7,475 nt of DNA from Candidatus Pelagibacter sp. (GTDB taxonomy: Bacteria > Pseudomonadota > Alphaproteobacteria > Pelagibacterales > Pelagibacteraceae), in contig PAFP01000031.1 in assembly GCA_002704185.1 (NCBI GenBank), positions 1 to 7,475 on the forward strand, read 5' to 3'. A program made the translations under genes and the position numbers. Within the stretch, counting starts at the first letter, position 1. Each line of letters starts with the position of its first letter. This document shows, piece after piece, positions 1 to 5,376 of the stretch. Below the pieces are notes generated by a model that was given only the letters and a program-made list of their open reading frames with translations, ran no database searches and was not told the origin of the DNA.

Positions 1-597
1 CCAATTATGTCTAGTAGATTTAATTATATCTCTGAGCTTACCAGATCTAAATTTCTTATCACCAATAAAAAAAATGTCATTTATTTTGGTTTTGCTACCT
101 CGATTGATTCTGTAAACTAAGTTAATTTTATTATCGCTGAGTTCGGATGTTATCAAATTTATTTCTGCTGCGTAATAACCTGTATTACGATAAAATGTTT
201 TAATAATTTCTAAATCTTGCTTAGCTTTTGCAAGATCAAAAAACTTATTTTCTTTTAAAGATATGAACTCTTCAAATTTTTCGATCACACCATCTCTTGT
301 TTCCCCTTCAATATAAAAAAAAGATATCATAGGATTTTCTTTTACCGAAATTGCTAAGCTTCCATTAGAAACACTTAATGTAACATCAGAAAAAAAACCT
401 GTTTTATAAATATTTTTTTGAGCTAAATTCAAATCATTACTTTTATAATTTTGATTCACTTTTAAATTGGAATATTCAATTATTACTTTTGAATCAATTC
501 TATTGTTGCCAAATACTTCAATCTTTTTAATAATTTCGGCATAAATATGGCTCGATTGAAATATAAGAACTAATAAAACAAAAAATTTTTTTAACAT
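1..597 (-). CDS. bamA: Outer membrane protein assembly factor BamA, N-terminal part (runs off the left edge)
   Basis: BamA is the outer-membrane barrel that folds and inserts other beta-barrel proteins; its periplasmic POTRA domains receive the clients. My translation of the minus strand from the ATG at 597 stays open for 199 codons to base 1. Residues 1-20 look like a signal peptide: Lys-Lys, then a hydrophobic core, with likely cleavage after IYA. POTRA1 follows at about 22-90 (IKKIEVFGNNRID, then TGFFSDVTLSV and ISVKENP), POTRA2 at about 91-166 (FYRNTGYYAAEI, then LVYRINRGSK), and POTRA3 begins near 171 (INDIFFIGDKKFRSGKL). The POTRA4-5 domains and the barrel lie outside the window. The start is 1 base after the dxr stop, so it is probably cotranscribed and translationally coupled. 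In most alphaproteobacteria rseP lies between dxr and bamA; here it does not. The family call rests on the POTRA repeats plus context; a TamA-like relative is much less likely. Confidence 0.9.
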   Translation of the reverse strand, partial: MLKKFFVLLVLIFQSSHIYAEIIKKIEVFGNNRIDSKVIIEYSNLKVNQNYKSNDLNLAQKNIYKTGFFSDVTLSVSNGSLAISVKENPMISFFYIEGETRDGVIEKFEEFISLKENKFFDLAKAKQDLEIIKTFYRNTGYYAAEINLITSELSDNKINLVYRINRGSKTKINDIFFIGDKKFRSGKLRDIIKSTRHNW

Positions 598-598
598 T

Positions 599-1750
599 TT
601 AATCTAATCTATATTGTTCAGCTATTTTTACGATATTATATATATCTTTTTTGCTTCTTATATATGTTTTACATAGAGAAATAAATTTTTTATTACTAAA
701 TAAATGCAACAAAATAGAGGAAATTTTATCAAAAGTTATCTCTTTTTGTAAAAATTTATAAACTAATCTCTCGTTTATAACACTGAACATTATCATTGCA
801 GAATGCCCCAGATTGGCAACTTTTTTAGCAATTCTTATTAATTTAAATTGTTTAGAGTTTGGCTTGTAAAAAGATAATTTTTGTTTTTCAAAAACAATTT
901 TATCTGAATTTTTAAAAATTGAATTTAAATTTAAAGCACTAGAAATGGGAATTTTCATATCATTATTATGAGCAATTAAATAATAAAAACCAGATTTCAT
1001 TAAAACTATTGAATGAATTTTAGAACTTGGTTGTATTCTGATTATTATATTATCTGGTTTAAAAGAAAATAATATAATAGCTTCAAAATATTCCAAAATT
1101 TTATTAGCAAGAGTAGCTGAGTCTATAGAAATTTTTTTTCCCATTTTCCAATTTGGATGTCTTAAAGCATTTTTTATAGTAACATTTTTAAAATTTATTT
1201 TTTTATTATAAAAAGGACCACCTGATGCAGTAATAAATATTTTGTGAATATTTTTTATAATAATTTTATTGTCTTTTATAAATTTAAATATCGAATAGTG
1301 TTCAGAGTCTATGGGTATTAAATTACACTTGTTTTTTTTTAACTTCTTTTTTAAAATATTATTACCTAAAATTATAGCCTCTTTATTTGCAATTAATAAA
1401 TTTCTAGATATTTCAGATACTTCAAAGGTAGAATCAAAACCTTGGTTTCCAGAAAAGGCAGATACAGTATAGTCTAGTTTATTTTTAATACTTCTTTTTA
1501 ATTTATAAAGATCGTTATAAATTTTTAAATTTCGAAATTTATTTTTTGCTTTAAATTTATTGTATGATTTTTTATCAATAATATATATATGCTTCGGCTT
1601 AAAAATTTTTACCTGATCAAATAATTTTTTTATATTTCGATTACAAGATAAGAATATAATTTGATAATTTTTATTATCTTTTAATAATGATAATGTTTGA
1701 CAACCTATTGATCCCGTAGATCCTAAAATTCCAATAGTTTTTTTTTTCAT
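599..1750 (-). CDS. dxr: 1-deoxy-D-xylulose 5-phosphate reductoisomerase
   Basis: This enzyme converts DXP to 2-C-methyl-D-erythritol 4-phosphate with NADPH, the committed step of the MEP isoprenoid pathway in the cytoplasm. The protein has 383 residues, near the usual 390-400. GSTGSIG at 10-16 is the NADPH-binding loop. IDSEH at 147-151 carries the metal ligands D148 and E150 plus H151; TASGGPF is at 174-180; ALRHPNW at 195-201 supplies H198; IDSATLANKILE at 209-220 supplies N216, K217 and the metal ligand E220. Two conserved positions differ: the family MNKGLE reads ANKILE, and the family HPQS.IH reads QPSSKIH, placing Q240 where E. coli has H257. The start overlaps the cdsA stop in ATGA. 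Codons 2-4 lie in a run of ten A. Its products feed UppS, encoded two genes upstream. The family is certain; full activity is assumed. Confidence 0.95.
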   Translation of the reverse strand: MKKKTIGILGSTGSIGCQTLSLLKDNKNYQIIFLSCNRNIKKLFDQVKIFKPKHIYIIDKKSYNKFKAKNKFRNLKIYNDLYKLKRSIKNKLDYTVSAFSGNQGFDSTFEVSEISRNLLIANKEAIILGNNILKKKLKKNKCNLIPIDSEHYSIFKFIKDNKIIIKNIHKIFITASGGPFYNKKINFKNVTIKNALRHPNWKMGKKISIDSATLANKILEYFEAIILFSFKPDNIIIRIQPSSKIHSIVLMKSGFYYLIAHNNDMKIPISSALNLNSIFKNSDKIVFEKQKLSFYKPNSKQFKLIRIAKKVANLGHSAMIMFSVINERLVYKFLQKEITFDKISSILLHLFSNKKFISLCKTYIRSKKDIYNIVKIAEQYRLD

Positions 1751-2373
1751 AAATTTATAATATAAAAAATTACCGAAGAAAATATTAAACCGTCAACTCT
1801 GTCTAAAAATCCGCCATGATCACCTAAATGATTTGAATAATCTTTTAATTTATATTTTCTCTTATAAAAAGAATAAAAAAGATCGCCAATAATACAAGCT
1901 ATACAAATTAAAAACTGAACAATAATAACTTTATTAATAATTATATTTAAATCATTAAAACATTTCATTATAAAGTAGGAACACTGTGAAAATAATACTG
2001 ATGCCAAATAACCTTCTAAAGTTTTATTGGGACTAATTTTAAAAATTTTGATTTTTCCAAAATATTTTCCAACAAAATATCCTGAAATATCGCTTATCCA
2101 TACAATTAAAAATAACCATATTGTTAAATAATTATTTGAATTATTAATTGTTATTATAGAAAATATAAAAAATATAATAATTAATGATCCAAAAATTTTA
2201 TCAAATACAGATTTAATTCTTGATAGCCACTCATAAAACAAAAATATAGATAAAAGAATAACTAATAAGCTAAACAAGTGTTCATGAAAAGTTGCGTATA
2301 TTGTTATTGGTGCTCCGACAATAGATATAAAAAATCTGCTTTTAAAAGCTGATCTGAATTTGTTATTTTCCAT
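1747..2373 (-). CDS. cdsA: Phosphatidate cytidylyltransferase (CDP-diacylglycerol synthase)
   Basis: CdsA is an inner-membrane enzyme that joins CTP and phosphatidic acid to make CDP-diacylglycerol, the precursor of the phospholipids. The C-terminal family signature is clear at residues 168-194: SFYKR, KD and then HLGDHGGFLDRVD. Two upstream family blocks are also visible: DISGYFVGKYFGK at 95-107 and SPNKTLEG at 114-121, where the usual form is SPKKTWEG. Several hydrophobic segments (about 14-28, 33-48, 61-76, 84-100, 147-163 and 195-207) fit a polytopic membrane protein. At 208 residues it is shorter than the roughly 270-285 typical of E. coli-type CdsA; the shortfall is in the N-terminal membrane region, not the catalytic half. 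The start lies inside the last 11 bases of uppS and the stop overlaps dxr by 4, so coupling is likely. The start is the most upstream ATG that gives a plausible N-terminus. Confidence 0.93.
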   Translation of the reverse strand: MENNKFRSAFKSRFFISIVGAPITIYATFHEHLFSLLVILLSIFLFYEWLSRIKSVFDKIFGSLIIIFFIFSIITINNSNNYLTIWLFLIVWISDISGYFVGKYFGKIKIFKISPNKTLEGYLASVLFSQCSYFIMKCFNDLNIIINKVIIVQFLICIACIIGDLFYSFYKRKYKLKDYSNHLGDHGGFLDRVDGLIFSSVIFYIINL

Positions 2374-3037
2374 AATTTCTTTTAATTAATTTAAAATTTT
2401 TTAATACCTTAACTAAATCATTTTCATTAAACTCTGGCCATAATTTATCAATAAAATATAATTCAGTATATGATATTTGCCAAAGTAGAAAGTCACTTAA
2501 CCTTTTTCTTCCACCTGTTCTTATTAACAAATCAGGATCCGGGAAATTACGTGTGTATAGACTTTTAACGAAATTAACTTCATTTATTTTCTTTTTTTCA
2601 CGGAAGAGTAATCTGATTGCATTCATTATTTCTTTTTTTGAACTATAATTGAATGCAACATTAATTCTTAATTTTGACTTATTAAACTTATTATTATTAT
2701 ATAATTTTATAAGTTTTCTAATACTTTGAGGTAATTTGTTATTTTCACCGATAAAACTAACATTTATATTTTTTTTTTTTAAATCATTAAAGTTTTTTTT
2801 TAAATAATTTTCTAAAAGTATAAATATGTTAGTAATTTCTTTTTTTGGACGTTTCCAATTATCATATGAAAAAGTATATAATGTTAAATACTTAATATTA
2901 TTCTTAATAAGAACTCTTATAATTTTATCTAAATTTTTTAGACCTTGTTTATGACCAAAAGATCTAGTTCTACCTTTTGATTTTGCCCATCTTCCATTGC
3001 CATCCATAATTATAGCAAGATGACGAACTTTATTCAT
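2363..3037 (-). CDS. uppS: Isoprenyl transferase (undecaprenyl diphosphate synthase)
   Basis: UppS is a cis-prenyltransferase that extends farnesyl diphosphate with isopentenyl diphosphate to make C55 undecaprenyl diphosphate, the lipid carrier for peptidoglycan and surface glycans. The 224 residues carry the family blocks: HLAIIMDGNGRWA at 6-18 with catalytic D12, GHKQG at 28-32, FSYDNWKRP at 56-64, DPDLLIRTGG at 167-176, and DFLLWQISYTELYF at 182-195, whose E192 matches the Mg-binding Glu of E. coli. Two differences stand out in the substrate-binding block: the family RTGGE.RLSNF reads RTGGRKRLSDF, with Arg177 replacing Glu and Asp182 replacing Asn. The usual YGGR/YGSR motif reads YSSK at 131-134. 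The start overlaps the frr stop in ATGA, and the 3' end overlaps cdsA by 11 bases. A run of 12 A lies at 2769-2780 on the coding strand. The family is firm; product chain length is not readable from sequence. Confidence 0.95.
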   Translation of the reverse strand: MNKVRHLAIIMDGNGRWAKSKGRTRSFGHKQGLKNLDKIIRVLIKNNIKYLTLYTFSYDNWKRPKKEITNIFILLENYLKKNFNDLKKKNINVSFIGENNKLPQSIRKLIKLYNNNKFNKSKLRINVAFNYSSKKEIMNAIRLLFREKKKINEVNFVKSLYTRNFPDPDLLIRTGGRKRLSDFLLWQISYTELYFIDKLWPEFNENDLVKVLKNFKLIKRNYGK

Positions 3038-3588
3038 ACAGTTAAGATATCTTTTTCTTTTTGCCTAACCTTTTCTTCAACTTTATTTATAAAATTATCA
3101 GTTATTTTTTGCAACTCTGTTGAGTATTTTTTATTTTCATCATCAGTAATTGTTTTGTTTTTATTATCTTTTTTAATTTTGTCCATTCCCTCTCTTCTTA
3201 TATTTCTAATGGAAATTTTGATTTTTTCAGACTGTTGTGAAACTATTTTTCCTAATTCTTTTCTTCTTTCTTCTGATAATTTAGGAACTGGAACTCTAAT
3301 TATTTGACCGTCAATTATAGGATTTAAATTCAATTCTGACTCTCTGATTGATTTTTCTATGAACTTCACGTTATTTTGGTCCCATACCTGCAACGTTAAA
3401 GTTTGTGGATCAGGAGTTGATATTGATGATAATTGCTTTATGGGCATGTTTTGCCCATAAACCTCTACTTTTAATAGATCCAACATATTTGAATGAGCTC
3501 TTCCTGTTCGAATAGACGAAAGATCTTTGTCTAGGCTAGATAATGAGTCATTCATTTTCTTTTCGAACTCTTTTAGAATATCACTCAT
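3034..3588 (-). CDS. frr: Ribosome recycling factor
   Basis: RRF works with EF-G to split the post-termination ribosome into subunits. At 184 residues it has the standard length (E. coli 185) and aligns from end to end. SSIRTGRAHSNMLD at 24-37 and VEVYGQNMPIKQLSSIS at 41-57 form part of the long helical domain and the start of domain II; LNPIIDGQIIRVPVP at 88-102 is the domain II core; RRKELGKIV at 108-116 and SIRNIRREGMDKIK at 126-139 belong to the helical bundle. R128 and R131/R132 match the conserved arginines needed for ribosome binding. The C-terminus ends in VRQKEKDILTV, as usual. It begins only 3 bases after the tsf stop and overlaps uppS by 4 bases. In most bacteria pyrH sits between tsf and frr; here it is absent, so frr follows tsf directly and may be translated by reinitiation. 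Confidence 0.97.
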   Translation of the reverse strand: MSDILKEFEKKMNDSLSSLDKDLSSIRTGRAHSNMLDLLKVEVYGQNMPIKQLSSISTPDPQTLTLQVWDQNNVKFIEKSIRESELNLNPIIDGQIIRVPVPKLSEERRKELGKIVSQQSEKIKISIRNIRREGMDKIKKDNKNKTITDDENKKYSTELQKITDNFINKVEEKVRQKEKDILTV

Positions 3589-3591
3589 AAA

Positions 3592-4497
3592 TTATTTGGC
3601 TAAATTTTGAACTTCCTCTTTAAAATCTGATTTAGATAAAACTATTCCTTCGCCTACTCTAATTCTTAAAAATTTATTTATTTCGAACTTAATATTTTTG
3701 TCTTTCGCGTAATTAGTTATAGCCGATTTGACGCTTAAATCTGGATCTAAAACCCATTTTTGCTCCATTAATGAGTTTTCAGATATTACTTTGGATAACT
3801 TGCCATTAACTATTTTTTCTAAAATGTTAGGATTTTTTTTGTCATCTTTTAATTGCTCAAGAATTATTTTTTTTTCTTTATCAACAAATTTTTCATCAAT
3901 ATCCTTTTTGTTGATTACCATAGGATTAAGCGCTGCGATATGCATACATATATTTTTTGCTAATTCTTTTGAAATATTATTATCACTTGTATTATAAGAT
4001 ATTAATACACCAATCTTACCTGAATTCTCAGAAACTTTATTGTGAATATAACTAGAAATGTAATCATCTGTTATAATTTTTTCAAATCGTCTAATTTTAA
4101 TATTTTCTCCAATTTTTGATATAAGCTTAGTTAAATTTTCTTCAACAGTTTCATTGTTTGAAAGCTTTGTTTTCGTAATATCATCTAGAGTATTTGCATT
4201 AATTGAATTATTAGTAACATCCTCACAAAATTTTATAAATTCTTTATTCTTTGCAACAAAATCAGTTTCAGAATTGACTTCTAAAATTACAGCTTTTTTA
4301 TTTGAAACTGAAATAGTTACAATACCTTCTGCTGTATCACGCGCACTTTTTTTTGCAGCTTTTAAAATTCCTTTTTTTCTTAAAAAATCTACAGCTTTTT
4401 CAATATCATTATTATTTTCATTTAACGCAGTTTTACAATCTTGCATTCCTGCTCCTGTTATTTCGCGAAGCTCTTTTACTTTTTCAAGAGTACTCAT
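3592..4497 (-). CDS. tsf: Translation elongation factor Ts
   Basis: EF-Ts is the guanine-nucleotide exchange factor that recycles EF-Tu-GDP. The protein has 301 residues, close to the usual 280-310. The N-terminal UBA-like domain (about 1-50) has VKELREITGAGMQDCKTAL at 7-25 and DIEKAVDFLRKKG at 31-43. The exchange loop SETDFVAKN at 76-84 contains the Asp-Phe pair (D79, F80) that intrudes next to the EF-Tu nucleotide site. Two core subdomains follow: IGENIKIRRFE, then a second half with HIAALNPM. The usual dimerisation and C-terminal elements end in LRIRVGEGI and a short helix. It lies 11 bases after rpsB with no strong Shine-Dalgarno of its own, as expected for a coupled rpsB-tsf message, and would fall under any control acting at the rpsB leader. 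I see no unusual feature in the protein. Confidence 0.97.
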   Translation of the reverse strand: MSTLEKVKELREITGAGMQDCKTALNENNNDIEKAVDFLRKKGILKAAKKSARDTAEGIVTISVSNKKAVILEVNSETDFVAKNKEFIKFCEDVTNNSINANTLDDITKTKLSNNETVEENLTKLISKIGENIKIRRFEKIITDDYISSYIHNKVSENSGKIGVLISYNTSDNNISKELAKNICMHIAALNPMVINKKDIDEKFVDKEKKIILEQLKDDKKNPNILEKIVNGKLSKVISENSLMEQKWVLDPDLSVKSAITNYAKDKNIKFEINKFLRIRVGEGIVLSKSDFKEEVQNLAK

Positions 4498-4508
4498 AAT
4501 TTTTTTAA

Positions 4509-5258
4509 TTATTTCTCTTTTGTTTGGCTTTTATTTGATTTTTTTTCAGATTTAACCGGTTCAGTTTTTGCTAGATTTTTTTTTGCATCAATAATAGTTT
4601 TTTGCACAAGGTCACAGTATAAATTAATTGAACGCCTTGCATCATCATTGCCTGGTATTGGGTAAGTAATGTTTTCAGGATTCGAGTTACTATCTACTAT
4701 AGCCACTATAGGAATTTTAAGTTTTTTGGCTTCTAAAACTGCCAAAGATTCAATATTAGTGTCTATAATAAATATTAAATCTGGTAATTTTCTCATTTTG
4801 CTAATTCCACCTAAAGATCTATCTAATTTATCCCTTTCGATAGTCATCTTAATTAGTTCTTTTTTAGTAAATCCTGTGTCTTCTTTTTTTAAATCATCAG
4901 TTAATTTTTTTAGTCTTTTAATAGAATTATTTATAGTATTCCAATTTGTTAGCATTCCACCAAGCCATCTGTGATTTACATAAAAACTATCTGTCTCATT
5001 TGCTAAACTTGAGATTAATTCCGATGCTTGTTTTTTTGTAGATACAAATAAAATCCTTCCACCATTTGAAACTATTTTATGTATTTCAAGTAATGCTTTA
5101 TTCAGTAGTTCGAGAGTTTGTGAAAGATCGATTATATGAACAGAGTTTTTTTCACCATAAATATACTGTTTCATTTTTGGGTTCCATCTAAATGTTTTGT
5201 GACCTAAATGCACCCCTGCTTCTAATAAATCTTTTATACTTACACTTGGTAAATTCAT
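4509..5258 (-). CDS. rpsB: 30S ribosomal protein uS2
   Basis: S2 binds 16S rRNA at the head-body junction of the small subunit and is assembled late, with S1. The 249 residues cover the whole family: SIKDLLEAGVHLGHKTFRWNP at 7-27 and VHIIDLSQT at 40-48, FVNHRWLGG-like FYVNHRWLGGMLTNW at 92-106, DKLDRSLGGI at 143-152, the second signature PDLIFIIDTN...E at 159-177, and IPGNDDARRSI at 201-211. The last 25 residues form a Lys/Ser/Glu-rich tail that is probably disordered. The ATG at 5258 gives the typical Met-x-Leu-Pro N-terminus, and no in-frame alternative start exists just upstream. The best Shine-Dalgarno match is unusually far away (16 bases). The gene starts a long operon behind its own promoter and a folded leader. 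S2 is known to repress rpsB-tsf in E. coli, so autogenous control is a reasonable inference here. Confidence 0.97.
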   Translation of the reverse strand: MNLPSVSIKDLLEAGVHLGHKTFRWNPKMKQYIYGEKNSVHIIDLSQTLELLNKALLEIHKIVSNGGRILFVSTKKQASELISSLANETDSFYVNHRWLGGMLTNWNTINNSIKRLKKLTDDLKKEDTGFTKKELIKMTIERDKLDRSLGGISKMRKLPDLIFIIDTNIESLAVLEAKKLKIPIVAIVDSNSNPENITYPIPGNDDARRSINLYCDLVQKTIIDAKKNLAKTEPVKSEKKSNKSQTKEK

Positions 5259-5337
5259 AATTTTTAACCGGTTACTCCACCGAGGAAACTACCACAGTTG
5301 TGGACCGGGGGATTACATCCATTTTCCTCTGCGAATT
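5259..5337 (-). promoter_or_regulatory. Structured 5' leader of the rpsB mRNA (candidate S2 autoregulatory element)
   Basis: This stretch is much richer in G+C than its surroundings, which marks it as selected. On the RNA strand GAGGAAA (5329-5323) pairs perfectly with UUUCCUC (5288-5282). Inside that stem are two hairpins: GGAU/AUCC (5320-5317 with 5313-5310, loop GUA) and CCAC/GUGG (5303-5300 with 5295-5292, loop AACU). CCGGU (5308-5304), between the hairpins, can pair with ACCGG (5272-5268) beyond the stem, making a pseudoknot close to the start codon. A competing fold exists: CCGGUCCAC (5308-5300) also pairs with GUGG (5280-5277) plus ACCGG (5272-5268), bulging AGUA, and would cover the Shine-Dalgarno region. 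S2-mediated repression through the rpsB leader is established in E. coli; from memory, rpsB leader motifs have also been reported in alphaproteobacteria, so this may be a known class. Pairing was done by eye, without energy calculation. Confidence 0.7.
5275..5281 (-). promoter_or_regulatory. Best Shine-Dalgarno match for rpsB, at unusual distance
   Basis: GGUGGAG (5281-5275) is the only purine-rich anti-16S match ahead of rpsB, but 16 bases separate it from the ATG, against the usual 5-9. The spacer holds ACCGG, the 3' arm of the proposed pseudoknot. Its GUGG can be paired in the alternative leader fold, so this element may be the control point. It is also possible that it is not the true ribosome-binding site. 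Confidence 0.45.
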
Positions 5338-5343
5338 TTGATT

Positions 5344-5372
5344 TTTATATTTAATTATTTTATTAATTACAA
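5344..5372 (-). promoter_or_regulatory. Sigma-70-type promoter for the rpsB operon
   Basis: TTGTAA (5372-5367) and TATAAA (5349-5344) are separated by exactly 17 bases, the optimal spacing, and match five of six (-10 TATAAA against TATAAT) and four of six (-35 against TTGACA) consensus positions. A transcript starting about 7 bases on, near 5337, would contain the whole folded leader. The -35 box begins 4 bases after the dnaE stop, so the gap is fully used. In DNA this A+T-rich a chance -10 match is common; the spacing and position ahead of the leader are what support the call. Confidence 0.6.
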
Positions 5373-5376
5373 GTAT

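Noticed and set aside
3020..4665. Plus-strand open frames opposite frr, tsf and rpsB (95, 89, 133 and 74 codons)
   Set aside because: They are antisense to firmly identified genes, overlap each other, have Phe/Ser/Leu-rich composition expected from reversed Lys/Glu/Asn codons, and resemble no family.
5266..5273. AACCGGTT palindrome as a protein-binding operator
   Set aside because: It is too short, and its bases are better explained as the pseudoknot arm of the rpsB leader; no second half-site is seen.
5282..5329. Intrinsic terminator for dnaE or an attenuator in the leader
   Set aside because: The stem is not followed by a U run on the RNA strand; the bases after it are GGUGGAG and then the rpsB start region.
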